DNA from: Halalkalibaculum roseum
GTDB taxonomy: Bacteria > Bacteroidota > Rhodothermia > Balneolales > Balneolaceae
NCBI RefSeq assembly: GCF_011059145.1
Contig: NZ_JAALLT010000004.1
Location: forward strand, 609,716 to 673,715
Reading direction: 5' to 3'
Length of the DNA stretch: 64,000 nucleotides
Part shown: positions 48,877 to 57,592 of the stretch, in pieces
Numbering within the stretch: position 1 is the first letter of the stretch
Layout: every line of letters begins with the position of its first letter
Translations under genes and position numbers: made by a program
Notes under the pieces: generated by a model
What the model was told of the DNA's origin: nothing
Seen by the model: only the letters and a program-made list of their open reading frames with translations
Databases searched by the model: none

Positions 48877-49131
48877 ATGAGTTCCGAAAAAAAAATTAGT
48901 CAGGCAGAAAAGTGCAGAATTATTGAAATGGCCTGGGAAGATCGAACGCCCTTCGGTGCTATTGAATACCAATTTGGCTTAAGTGAGCAGGAAACCATAG
49001 AGCTCATGCGAAAAGAGCTTACAAGCTCCAGTTACAAGATGTGGAGAAAGAGAGTCAGTGGAAGAAAGACCAAGCATCGCAAACAAAGAAAAGAGAATGT
49101 AACCAGATTTGTGAGCCCTAATCAGTATTGA
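48877..49131 (+). CDS. TIGR03643 family small protein
   Basis: An 84-residue basic protein that contains IIEMAWEDRTPFGAIEYQFG, LSEQETIELMRKEL, SSYKMWRKRVSGRKTKHRK, the full pattern of the TIGR03643 family (conserved, function unknown). The helix pattern resembles a helix-turn-helix, which with the basic tail suggests nucleic acid binding. ATG 48877 gives the expected N-terminus; a TTG at 48829 would add residues without similarity. Confidence 0.85.
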   Translation: MSSEKKISQAEKCRIIEMAWEDRTPFGAIEYQFGLSEQETIELMRKELTSSSYKMWRKRVSGRKTKHRKQRKENVTRFVSPNQY

Positions 49132-49310
49132 GAAGAATTTCTTAAAAGGATTATAAATAACGATAGAAAATTTTTATCCGGTTTCGATAAATATTGTTTT
49201 GAGTACAGAGTTTCATTAAGATTGACAAGTGACTGCTAAAAAAATAGTTACGTCACATTCGGGAGTACAAAAACGACTACCTAATATACGTTGGAGTTTA
49301 GGCTGTTTTT

Positions 49311-49685
49311 ATGGATTTAACCGCCAGACCGGTATCGAATTATCGTGCGGTACTGAGAGAAATACGTACGTTTATTACAGATCATAGAGAAGCATTCTAT
49401 GACGTCTCATGCTGCCATTCAAAATTATCAAAGCGACTGCAAAACCTTTCCTCCCAGCTTGAAACCGTCATTGATAATATCCCCTATTATGATTTGATGG
49501 CTTCTCACCTTGAACATAAGTTTCCACCAAGAAAAGAGATTAATAAAATTTGCGGTTACCTGGATGCTATTGCTTGTCAGATGGGCAGTGAGCAAAGAGA
49601 TACCATTCTCATATATGATTTAAACCTTGAAATAATGCGATTTTTCAAGGAGAATTCCTCACTGGATGAGACCTCTTTTCAATGA
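49311..49685 (+). CDS. hypothetical protein
   Basis: A 124-residue soluble, mostly helical product with VSCCHSKLSKRLQNLSSQLE in the middle and four cysteines in total (including the CC pair and C81 and C88). No signal peptide, membrane segment or known domain. The frame is well isolated: 179 bp of empty DNA precede it and a minus-strand terminator follows. Function unknown. Confidence 0.6.
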   Translation: MDLTARPVSNYRAVLREIRTFITDHREAFYDVSCCHSKLSKRLQNLSSQLETVIDNIPYYDLMASHLEHKFPPRKEINKICGYLDAIACQMGSEQRDTILIYDLNLEIMRFFKENSSLDETSFQ

Positions 49686-49719
49686 GATAATGGATAAGAA
49701 AAGATTTTGGACATAAAAA

Positions 49720-49746
49720 AATCCCGGCCTTTCAATGGCCGGGATT
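49720..49746 (-). terminator. rho-independent terminator (minus strand)
   Basis: AATCCCGGCC (49720-49729) pairs with GGCCGGGATT (49737-49746) around TTTCAAT. On the minus strand it runs into seven T, so it terminates leftward transcription, which here can only come from the small gene at 49798-49929. Confidence 0.88.
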
Positions 49747-49797
49747 CACTCCTAAACACCGGTGTTCTATGTACCACCGATAAACCAAACTCGTTGC

Positions 49798-49929
49798 TTA
49801 CAAATGCTTCTTTTTACGCGGTATAAATTTATCAATTAAAAAGACAATAGAGCCGCATGCCAGCATCAGTCCAATTAAAAAAAGTATCACAAACTGGTCA
49901 GTATTTATATTTTGAATTAGCTCTATCAT
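49798..49929 (-). CDS. 43-residue membrane protein
   Basis: A minus-strand frame codes for MIELIQNINTDQ, a transmembrane helix (FVILFLIGLMLACGSIVFLI, residues 13-32) and a basic tail DKFIPRKKKHL. The helix has one cysteine. A strong terminator oriented for this strand lies 51 bases after its stop, supporting real transcription. It fits a small inner-membrane protein with a cytoplasmic basic tail. Family unknown. Confidence 0.6.
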   Translation of the reverse strand: MIELIQNINTDQFVILFLIGLMLACGSIVFLIDKFIPRKKKHL

Positions 49930-50068
49930 AAGTGCTCATTTTGTTGGACGTTTCTGACCGCAATCAGTCGGACGTCAATGGTTGTATACATCTTTTAAAG
50001 TTCTTTCGCATGTATGACGAATGAAAAGCGAACCCTTTACATTAGAAGTTCCTTAATGTTTTTTGGAG

Positions 50069-51193
50069 ATGGGAAGTGAAGGAATCAACAATTCGAAAGA
50101 GCAATACGGGAACCAGAATATAGTAGTGAAAAATACATCTATAGCAATAATAGGAGCAGGGCTAAGCGGTTTAACGCTGGCTTATCGTCTTCGAAATACC
50201 GGCTTGGAGGTTTCGGTTCTTGAAGCAAGAGATCGGCCGGGAGGAAGAATATTTACTTTTGAAGAAGATGATGAACCACCCATAGACATGGGAGCTACCT
50301 GGTTGGGCAAGAAACATGGAAACCTGATTGGACTGCTTCAAGAACTTGGGCTGGAAATAACAGAGCAGTATATGGGTGAACGCGCTTATTACGAACCGAT
50401 TTCAACAAGTCCGCCCCAGCTGGTTACGCTTCCGCCTAATGATGAACCGAGCTACCGAATTGCAGAGGGAAGCAGCGGCCTTATAGAAGCGCTGGTTGAT
50501 TCACTTGAGTCCGGCGATCTGATTATGGGAGAAGCGGTTCTAACTATTCTGAACACTAGGGATACATGTTTGGTTAAAACCACAGATCGCAGCTTGGAGG
50601 TCGATCATGTCGTCATTACCATTCCCCCAAAACTGTTTGTTGAAAGCATTAAATTTGATCCCTCCTTGCCTGGGTCGCTTGTTGAAACGGCAAAGAAGAC
50701 GCATACCTGGATGGCTGAATCCATCAAGTTTGGACTTAGTTATCCAGAACCATTTTGGAAGGAAAATAATATCAGCGGGACCCTCTTCAGTAACACCGGT
50801 CCGATACCGGAAATGTACGATCACTCAGCAACCACCGGATTAGGCTATGCTCTGAAAGGATTTTTGAAGGATGCCTATCATACTGTTTCGGAAGAAGAGA
50901 GAAAGCGTCTGGTACTCAAAAAATTGGAAAGTATATATGGGGAACAGGCCCTAAGTTATCTTAGCTATCGTGAAACCGTTTGGCGTCATGAGCCATTCAC
51001 CTTTGCAGAATATGGAGAGCCGATTCTACCGCATCAGAATAATGGGAACCCCATTTTCAAGCAGTCTTACTGGGATGGAAAGCTGCTGCTTTCAGGTTCT
51101 GAAACGGCAAGTGAATTTCCCGGTTATATGGATGGAGCCGTAGAAAGTGCCAATCGTACAGCTGAAATGATTAAATTGCATTCTGGGAGATAG
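50069..51193 (+). CDS. FAD-dependent flavin amine oxidase
   Basis: Oxidises an amine using FAD. The nucleotide loop IAIIGAGLSGLTLAYRL is near residue 28, followed by LEARDRPGGRIFTF and MGATWLGKKHG; the C-terminal FAD-binding stretch is LLLSGSETASEFPGYMDG with AVESANRTAEM, all typical of monoamine oxidase-like enzymes. At 374 residues it is somewhat shorter than usual (about 450). The start is uncertain: a stop at 50054 leaves TTG 50063, ATG 50069 or a later GTG, and none has a well spaced Shine-Dalgarno. It is 33 bp ahead of the ornithine cyclodeaminase-like gene. Confidence 0.88.
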   Translation: MGSEGINNSKEQYGNQNIVVKNTSIAIIGAGLSGLTLAYRLRNTGLEVSVLEARDRPGGRIFTFEEDDEPPIDMGATWLGKKHGNLIGLLQELGLEITEQYMGERAYYEPISTSPPQLVTLPPNDEPSYRIAEGSSGLIEALVDSLESGDLIMGEAVLTILNTRDTCLVKTTDRSLEVDHVVITIPPKLFVESIKFDPSLPGSLVETAKKTHTWMAESIKFGLSYPEPFWKENNISGTLFSNTGPIPEMYDHSATTGLGYALKGFLKDAYHTVSEEERKRLVLKKLESIYGEQALSYLSYRETVWRHEPFTFAEYGEPILPHQNNGNPIFKQSYWDGKLLLSGSETASEFPGYMDGAVESANRTAEMIKLHSGR

Positions 51194-51226
51194 TAGTCCC
51201 AATTACAATCATTTAAAAATTTCCGT

Positions 51227-52177
51227 ATGGAGTCAGTCATCCACAAGAAAAGAATTAAACAAATTATCGATCGGGCTGAAATACTTGAGCTGATTAGGTG
51301 TATGGAAAAGGCCTTTACCGCGTATTCTTCCGGAAATGCGGTAATTCCGCCAGTTGGAACCCTTACCTTTGATTCACCTCCCGGAGATGTTCATATCAAA
51401 TACGGTTATATCAAAGACGATCCTGTTTATGTTATAAAAATTGCATCCGGGTTCTATAAAAATCCTTCTCTGGGTATCAGCTCTAGTAACGGGCTCAATC
51501 TTGTGTTCAGTCAAAATACCGGACAGATCAAAGCCATTTTGATGGATGAAGGTTATCTGACTGATATCAGGACCGGTCTGGCAGGCGCTGTTGCCGCAAA
51601 GTATCTGGCTCCCGCTAAGGTAGATGCAATTGGAATTATTGGGTCCGGCATTCAGGCAAGAATGCAGCTTCGGTTTTTAAAGCATAGTATAGATTGCACA
51701 AAAGTATTGGTTTGGGGAAGATCTGAAGAGAGTCTATTGGCTTATAAGAAAGAGATGAGCTCGTACGGTTTTGAGATTGAAACGACATTAAGTGCCGCAG
51801 AAGTAGCGAGAGAGTGTAATCTGATAGTAACCGTTACTCCTTCCACTACTCCGGTATTAGATGCGGGAGACCTGCGTCAAGATGTACATATTACCGCTGT
51901 TGGGGCTGATACCACAGGCAAACAGGAGTTGGATCCCGATATTCTTAAGCAGGCTAAGCTCCTGGTTGTAGATTCAGCAGAGCAGTGCCGGGAGCATGGG
52001 GAACTGCATAAAGTTATTCAGGCAGGAGAACTCAAAGAAAAATCGGTGATAGAGCTCGGGGAATTTATTTCTTCCAAACAACGGCACGTTAGAAAGCAGG
52101 GAATAACTGTTGCTGATCTAACCGGAATTGCGACACAGGATATTCAGATTTCAAAATTTGTGTTAGAACGATTATAG
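51227..52177 (+). CDS. ornithine cyclodeaminase / mu-crystallin family protein
   Basis: A 316-residue NAD(P)-dependent enzyme of the OCD family, which includes ornithine cyclodeaminase, ketimine reductase, alanine dehydrogenase (archaeal) and lysine cyclodeaminase-like members. The substrate region shows VHIKYGYIKDDPVYVIKIAS, MDEGYLTDIRTGLAGAVAAK with the catalytic aspartate and arginine, and the Rossmann loop is GIIGSGIQARMQLRF. The conserved TAVGADTTGKQELDP follows. Exact substrate unclear. Co-directional with the amine oxidase; with the DDAH-like gene downstream this hints at arginine or ornithine metabolism. Confidence 0.88.
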   Translation: MESVIHKKRIKQIIDRAEILELIRCMEKAFTAYSSGNAVIPPVGTLTFDSPPGDVHIKYGYIKDDPVYVIKIASGFYKNPSLGISSSNGLNLVFSQNTGQIKAILMDEGYLTDIRTGLAGAVAAKYLAPAKVDAIGIIGSGIQARMQLRFLKHSIDCTKVLVWGRSEESLLAYKKEMSSYGFEIETTLSAAEVARECNLIVTVTPSTTPVLDAGDLRQDVHITAVGADTTGKQELDPDILKQAKLLVVDSAEQCREHGELHKVIQAGELKEKSVIELGEFISSKQRHVRKQGITVADLTGIATQDIQISKFVLERL

Positions 52178-52303
52178 AAGTCTAAGTAAAAGTCCATATT
52201 CACCTATTCCAGGATTAGCTATTTAGGCGAATTGTAACATCCTTTATATCAATTCGTAAGTCATAATAAATCAAAAGGTTAATATAGACGTATATTAAGA
52301 CTT

Positions 52304-53191
52304 ATGATCGATTTTACGGCTAAACTTTGGGGCATAAATGTTACAACAGAACGTGGTATAATACCTCTTCTACTTATCCTCATATTCATGATTGAGCCTG
52401 TTACCGTTATGGGACAGCAGACTACAGAGGGAGAACAGTTTATTAAAGAGAAGTTTTTTGAACAAGAAGAACCATCCATAGAAGTATTGGTAGTAGGCTC
52501 CTTTCACTTCAATAGCGTACCTGAATTTTATGATATGGAGTCAGAAGAAAAACAGAGCGAAATTTATACGCTGGTAAATAATCTGGCTGAATTCAGGCCC
52601 GATAAAATTGCACTAGAGTTCGAACGAAAGGACAGTAGCTACGTGGATAGCCTGTATCGGGCTTATAGAAATGATAATCATGAGCTAAGGGTGAATGAAC
52701 GGGAGCAGGTTGGCTTTCGCCTTGCAAAACAGTTGGATCATCAAAAGGTGCAAGCCATTGACTATAAGAAGCCATGGGGCATGGAGAAAGTACTAAAATG
52801 GGCGAAGAAGAATGACCCCAAATTTGTGGAGTTTGTGGAACAGTGGCAGAAAGATAATGCGCGACTGGATTCCATACTATTCAATAGTAAGACCATTGGT
52901 CAGATCTTATCTTTGCAGGCCAGTGATGCCTATCTAGATCGGATTCAGGAAGCCAGGATGCAGATCATGGAAGTCGGTGCGGATGAAAACTATTTAGGGA
53001 TAGAACCTAATGCCTCGGTGTACAAAAGGAATATGCGCATCTTTGCCAATTTGACCTCCATCGCAGATCCGGGCGACCGTATCCTGATTGTCTATGGGGC
53101 CGGACACTCTTATTTCTTCAATGAATTCATCAGCCAGCACCCCGATATGAAACTGGCCGATCCCCATCGATATTTGCCGGAGTTTAACTGA
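52304..53191 (+). CDS. DUF5694 (TraB-like) exported protein
   Basis: A 295-residue protein with an N-terminal hydrophobic segment (GIIPLLLILIFMIEPVTVM, about residues 18-36) acting as signal or anchor. Family runs are VLVVGSFHFNSVPEF, FRPDKIALEFERK, KRNMRIFANLTSIADPGDR and ILIVYGAGHSYFFNEFI. These belong to the DUF5694 group, related to the TraB/PrgY fold with conserved glutamate and histidine residues that could act as a metal hydrolase site. Function not established. Confidence 0.83.
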   Translation: MIDFTAKLWGINVTTERGIIPLLLILIFMIEPVTVMGQQTTEGEQFIKEKFFEQEEPSIEVLVVGSFHFNSVPEFYDMESEEKQSEIYTLVNNLAEFRPDKIALEFERKDSSYVDSLYRAYRNDNHELRVNEREQVGFRLAKQLDHQKVQAIDYKKPWGMEKVLKWAKKNDPKFVEFVEQWQKDNARLDSILFNSKTIGQILSLQASDAYLDRIQEARMQIMEVGADENYLGIEPNASVYKRNMRIFANLTSIADPGDRILIVYGAGHSYFFNEFISQHPDMKLADPHRYLPEFN

Positions 53192-53482
53192 TACATTACC
53201 TGGGCAGGAAGAAGAAATGATTTTACACTGTAGACAGGCTGCTTCAAAGAAGTGTATTAAATCATGAGTATATCTAAATATTTAAAATGATTACGGAGCC
53301 GGGTACCAGAAGCAATGGATGATTGTTTTATGAATAATATTCTCTTCTCCGTCCTGTGTGCGGCTCCGGAAGGAGAGCCATTGCCAAATTACAAACATGA
53401 CCGTGGACATTTTTAATATTTTCAGGATCAATTCCATTGATTTTATTATCTATCAATCTGAGACAAAACTCAATTACATATC

Positions 53483-54247
53483 ATGTTTACCCATGCTCTC
53501 GTACGAAAACCCTGCAAAAATATAGTTGAAGGAATAACATCAGCGAAGCTAGGCGAACCGGATTACCAAAAGGCACTGGTACAACATGCGAGCTATGTGC
53601 AAACGCTAATGGAGTGCGGATTAGAGGTTATGCAACTGGAGGCATCTGAAGAATACCCGGATTCCGTTTTCATTGAAGATATTGCTCTGCTCACGCCTGA
53701 GTTTGCGGTGATTACACGTCCCGGAGCACCATCGCGCCGCGGTGAAACAGAAGGTATTAAAGAGGTGTTGTGGGAATTTTATGACGAAATTGTTGAGATT
53801 CAACCGCCTGGCACCCTGGATGCAGGTGATGTAATGATGGCGGGCAATCGCTTTTTTATTGGTCTTTCGGGACGAACCAATGAGGAGGGAGCCAGACAGC
53901 TTGAAGCCATCCTTCATAAATTCGGTTTTGCCACTATCCTGGTTGAGCTTGAGAACCTACTACATCTTAAGACCGGGGTATCATACCTAGAGCATGATAC
54001 CATGCTTGTTGGTCCTGAGCTAAAAGATGCTGACTTCTTAGAAGATTACCGAACGATTGAGGTTGCTTTGGAAGAGAGTTATGCCGCCAATTGCATTTGG
54101 GTGAATACTACCATAATAATTCCAAAAGGGTATCCTACCACATTGAAGAAAATTGAAGATGCCGGATACGACCGCATTGTAACAACAGATACCTCTGAAT
54201 TCCGAAAACTGGATGGCGGACTAAGCTGCCTTTCACTACGCTTTTAG
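53483..54247 (+). CDS. dimethylarginine dimethylaminohydrolase-like amidinotransferase-fold enzyme
   Basis: A 254-residue enzyme of the pentein fold. Similarity to DDAH is shown by FTHALVRKPCKNIVEGIT at the start, DSVFIEDIALLTPEFAVITRPG, PGTLDAGDVMMAG, the catalytic histidine in LLHLKTGVSYL, and the nucleophile C249 in the C-terminal GGLSCLSLRF. DDAH turns methylated arginine into citrulline; close relatives act on arginine or related guanidines. It stands 291 bp after the DUF5694 gene and forms a loose group with the amine oxidase and OCD genes. Confidence 0.92.
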   Translation: MFTHALVRKPCKNIVEGITSAKLGEPDYQKALVQHASYVQTLMECGLEVMQLEASEEYPDSVFIEDIALLTPEFAVITRPGAPSRRGETEGIKEVLWEFYDEIVEIQPPGTLDAGDVMMAGNRFFIGLSGRTNEEGARQLEAILHKFGFATILVELENLLHLKTGVSYLEHDTMLVGPELKDADFLEDYRTIEVALEESYAANCIWVNTTIIIPKGYPTTLKKIEDAGYDRIVTTDTSEFRKLDGGLSCLSLRF

Positions 54248-54406
54248 TTTACCAAAGCTTAGGGTCATTCTGTGTAATATTGAAAAAGCAGTTATTGCAC
54301 CCTTCATCCCTGAGGATACAAGGATCTCATAACGTAAATACTCATCACGTGAAGCTAAGGAATCAGAGACCCCTCAAGAAGAAACGATAATAGGCCTTCC
54401 TTTTGC

Positions 54407-55564
54407 CTAGTTTACAGTAAAATCAACGGAGAAGACGCTTTCTCCCCAAATTAATTGAAGTACACCCCCGGTTTCTGTCTCTTCGATATTAATGGTAAAG
54501 GCCTCGGTAACATCTTCTTTAGTGTCGATTTCCATCGGTACACGTCCGAGATCACGGTCCGCATCATAGGATTGGCCGTTCTGTCCGGTTTGCTTGTTGA
54601 TCATCAGCGTACCGCCATCCGGCTCCGGAATTGTAAAGAGGGTATACTCGCCGGCCGGCACAGTAAGAGTACCGATGGTTAAATCTGTGGAAGTATAGAA
54701 ATGGGTGGCCCGGTTAGCCCCGGTTCTCCATCGTTCCCCCCACGGTACAATACCGCCGAAAAGATCACGTCCCCTCTTCTTGGGAGATCCGTATTCCACT
54801 CTGAAATTAGCTCCCTTGAAAGAAAATTCACCGGTTTCAGCGCTAGACAGTTCACCGAAGGGGTTACCGCTTTCATCATTTGCCGCAAAGTCTTCGCCAA
54901 TAGCTTCGATATCCAACGAAGGCACGCGATGGACTTTTAGTTTACGCGTTGTCAGACCGGCATCCAGAAAGAGCAGGTCCCCGTCTTCATTCACATCGAC
55001 GCCCATGACTCCACGGAAAGGATGCCGGATAGTCATGGAATCGGTTTCAATATCAGCCAGGATAAAACTGGACAACCGAGAACCGGTCAGCATCCTCTGG
55101 TCAACCGTATCCCTGTCGACGGAAGCGGCATTTTCAAGAGCCAGCTCATAGGGCCAGTGTACCATATCGATAAAGGGTAGAACACCTGGTTCATATGATA
55201 CGGAATAGGTTCTGCTGCCTTCCGAAGTGTTCACCTCTACCAGAAGACTGTCTCCCATTCGTTCAATGGTCTGAACAGTTGTCCCTTCTCCACCGAAACC
55301 TTCATCCAGTGAATACTTGGTGGCTGTCATGCTCTCAATAGCCCCGGTGTTATCCAGCACCAGATCATAAGAGGTAAAGGTAGTACGCGGGCTGCGAAGG
55401 ATAACTTTGGCATTCATTTCATTGCCGGATTTTTCAAACTGTTCAACGGCAAGGGTATCGTTGCCCAGATAGGTTACGAAAGCGGCATTATTCGAGTCGA
55501 TGGAGTCCTGGCTGCAGGAAGCCAGCAAGAGAACAATAACAAGAGCTAAACCGATATTTTTCAT
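54407..55564 (-). CDS. DUF2911 domain lipoprotein with extra N-terminal domain
   Basis: The protein from ATG 55564 (385 residues) starts with a lipoprotein signal (ALVIVLLLASC, lipobox LASC). Residues roughly 20-230 form a beta-rich domain of unknown kind. The C-terminal third is DUF2911: VEYGSPKKRGRDLFGGIVPW, RTGANRATHF, GTLTVPAGEYTLFTIP, and LQLIWGESVFSVDF at the end. DUF2911 proteins are exported and common in Bacteroidota; no activity is known. A shorter paralogue without the extra domain is encoded at 58010-58582. Confidence 0.87.
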   Translation of the reverse strand: MKNIGLALVIVLLLASCSQDSIDSNNAAFVTYLGNDTLAVEQFEKSGNEMNAKVILRSPRTTFTSYDLVLDNTGAIESMTATKYSLDEGFGGEGTTVQTIERMGDSLLVEVNTSEGSRTYSVSYEPGVLPFIDMVHWPYELALENAASVDRDTVDQRMLTGSRLSSFILADIETDSMTIRHPFRGVMGVDVNEDGDLLFLDAGLTTRKLKVHRVPSLDIEAIGEDFAANDESGNPFGELSSAETGEFSFKGANFRVEYGSPKKRGRDLFGGIVPWGERWRTGANRATHFYTSTDLTIGTLTVPAGEYTLFTIPEPDGGTLMINKQTGQNGQSYDADRDLGRVPMEIDTKEDVTEAFTINIEETETGGVLQLIWGESVFSVDFTVN

Positions 55565-55864
55565 GGTATTGGAAATTATTTTTTTGGATGAATGCTTCAA
55601 TAATCATACTAAAAATTGTATCCCTCAAAATTTAAAAGATGAAAAATATATCTATACATAGATAACATAGTGACCGGTATAGATAAATGAATATCGCTGC
55701 ATAATTTCTAACACAGAGGATTCCAATTTAAGCATTACATTAGCTATATGACTTTGATAATGTTCACTTTAGTATGTGTTGTTAGAAAGCGGAAACCTCT
55801 AACCGGTTTGGCTGTGCTAGAATCATCAAAGAACATTACGAACTAATACTTAAATACAGGCTTT

Positions 55865-56722
55865 ATGAAAACCTTAGTGATTGGCGGGACCGGAACAGTT
55901 GGTTCTGAAGTAGTAAATCAACTGTTAACTGAAGAAACAGGAATCGTTGTTCTTACACGGAGCAGTGATAATTTTGAAAAGCTGCCGGAAGGAGTCGAAG
56001 GGGTAGTAGGTGATTTGCTACAGCCTAAAACACTGCGGTCGATATTCAAAGAGGTAGACCGGGTGTTTATGTTGAATGCCGTTAGTCCAACCGAGTGCAG
56101 TGAAGGGCTCATGGCACTACTTGCTGCCAAGTCAGAGAGGGTTAAAAAGATCGTTTACTTGTCGGTTCATAACGTGGATGACGCACCTCACCTCCCTCAT
56201 TTTGGTGCAAAAATTCCCATCGAACAGGCCATCAAGGAAACGGGAATAGATTATACTATTCTGCGGGCCAATAATTTTTATCAGAACGATTACTGGTTTA
56301 AGGATGCTATCCTGCAGTATGGGGTATACCCGCAGCCAATTGGCGATGTTGGACTTTCCCGTGTGGATATTAGGGATATCGCCGAAGCCGCAGCCATTGC
56401 GCTCACTACCGATCAGGCTGCTAATGAAATATTGAACCTGGTTGGCCCCGAGGTGCTGACCGGAGAGCAGACGGCGGAGATCTGGAGTGAGGCGCTCGAT
56501 AAATCGATCTCTTATGGAGGCAATGATCTGGACAGCTGGGAGGAGCAGATGCTGCAATACATGCCGGATTGGATGGTGTACGATTTCAGACACATGTACG
56601 CCTATTTTCAGGAGCACGGTTTAAAAGCCGGTGAAGGTGATGTTGAAAGGTTGACTGAATTGTTGGGACATGAACCGGTCAGCTTCAAGGTATTTGCCAA
56701 GCAGACGGCGATAGAGTGGTAG
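55865..56722 (+). CDS. NAD(P)-binding NmrA-like oxidoreductase
   Basis: A 285-residue atypical short-chain dehydrogenase. The Rossmann loop is MKTLVIGGTGTVGSEVVNQL, followed by VLTRSSDNFEKLPEGVEGVVGDL and IVYLSVHNVDD. The active-site YxxxK is absent, as usual in the NmrA/HSCARG/quinone reductase 2 subgroup; IDYTILRANNFYQNDYWF is a characteristic substrate-side motif. It may act on quinones or flavones or as a redox sensor. Stands alone. Confidence 0.9.
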   Translation: MKTLVIGGTGTVGSEVVNQLLTEETGIVVLTRSSDNFEKLPEGVEGVVGDLLQPKTLRSIFKEVDRVFMLNAVSPTECSEGLMALLAAKSERVKKIVYLSVHNVDDAPHLPHFGAKIPIEQAIKETGIDYTILRANNFYQNDYWFKDAILQYGVYPQPIGDVGLSRVDIRDIAEAAAIALTTDQAANEILNLVGPEVLTGEQTAEIWSEALDKSISYGGNDLDSWEEQMLQYMPDWMVYDFRHMYAYFQEHGLKAGEGDVERLTELLGHEPVSFKVFAKQTAIEW

Positions 56723-56775
56723 AAGGAGTTGTCATTTTTGTGTAAGAATGAAGGATGAGCCATCGTTGGCTATTT

Positions 56776-56813
56776 CACAGAGTTGCACAGAGTAGACACA
56801 GAGGGGCGCAGAG
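56776..56813. repeat. CACAGAG tandem tract, second locus
   Basis: CACAGAG at 56776-56782, 56786-56792 and 56797-56803 and CGCAGAG at 56807-56813, spaced 10, 11 and 10 bases. The pattern is the same as at 42273-42310. Confidence 0.75.
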
Positions 56814-56866
56814 TAAAACAATCTCTTCTTTTGCTTCCACCGCTCTGTTGCAGGAGCAATCTTTAA

Positions 56867-56922
56867 GTCATTCCGACCGAAGCCCGCGGTCTGTTGGGCG
56901 TAGTGGAGGAATCTCATCCGTT
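56867..56922. repeat. left inverted repeat flanking the GIY-YIG gene
   Basis: Starts GTCATTCCGA and ends GGAATCTCATCCGTT. Its inverse copy, shorter in the middle, is at 57347-57380. Confidence 0.7.
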
Positions 56923-56940
56923 ACTTAATGGCTTTCAAAA

Positions 56941-57246
56941 CTAATCTAGTGATAAATCTTTCCAACAGGGATTAACACTAGTAATTAAATCCAACTTCTT
57001 TTCTCTCCTCCATTTTTTGATTTGTTTTTCACGGTCAAGAGCATCATAGATATTGCTAAATATTTCACAGTAAACAAGTCTATAAACTCGGTATCGACCA
57101 GTAAATGAGGTTCCATTTTTCGGATTTTTATGTCGTTGAACTCGAGCATAAATGTTATTAGTCACACCTATATAAAGCACTCTTGAAATGCTCGTCATGA
57201 AATAGACGTAATAAGCTTTTTGTTTTCGTTGATGATAAGTGTGCAT
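56941..57246 (-). CDS. GIY-YIG nuclease family protein
   Basis: A 101-residue single-domain protein of the GIY-YIG superfamily: YYVYFMTSISRVLYIGVTNN (the GIY and YIG elements), IYARVQRHK with the catalytic arginine, and DALDREKQIKKWRREKKLDL with the metal-binding glutamate. This is the small YhbQ/UvrC-N-like type often found as scattered copies in Bacteroidota genomes; cellular role unknown. It is enclosed by inverted copies of a GTCATYCCGA-to-TCTCATCCGTT sequence, suggesting that the gene and its flanks have moved together. Confidence 0.9.
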   Translation of the reverse strand: MHTYHQRKQKAYYVYFMTSISRVLYIGVTNNIYARVQRHKNPKNGTSFTGRYRVYRLVYCEIFSNIYDALDREKQIKKWRREKKLDLITSVNPCWKDLSLD

Positions 57247-57592
57247 TGTATTTTCAATAAATATGTCTGCTTAAAGGTTTGATCTTTTTAGGGAGGATTC
57301 CTTACAAGCCTGGAAGTAAATATATTGATAGAGAGAGACCCGCAGAAACGGATGAGATCCCACGACAAGCTCGGGATGACTAGGAAAATAATTTAGAGAT
57401 TGAATTGAACTCCTTAAACCTTTTACAACATCTAGGCATAGGGTACTAACTATTCTGAATCTCTGACCCTGCTTCCATAGCTGTGCTGCGGAAGCAATGC
57501 TATTAACGATAAGATGCCACTTGTCACATATACTGCCAGCCTATATATTCATACCGATATAATCCAAAAGAACCCAATGAATTTCATTACCC
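57247..57592. other. intergenic region with repeat, 346 bp
   Basis: Between the divergent GIY-YIG and AtuA-like genes. It holds the right inverted repeat (57347-57380) and no coding frame. The remainder shows nothing I recognise. Confidence 0.5.
57347..57380. repeat. right inverted repeat flanking the GIY-YIG gene
   Basis: Starts AACGGATGAGATCCC and ends TCGGGATGAC, the inverse of the left copy with a shorter middle part. Confidence 0.7.

Noticed and set aside
53330-53416. 28-codon plus-strand frame
   Set aside because: Short, no ribosome binding site, and located within the interleaved repeats; likely chance.
54342-54351. CACGTG core near 54.3 kb as a further parS site
   Set aside because: Only the central bases match; the outer TGTT and AACA arms are missing.
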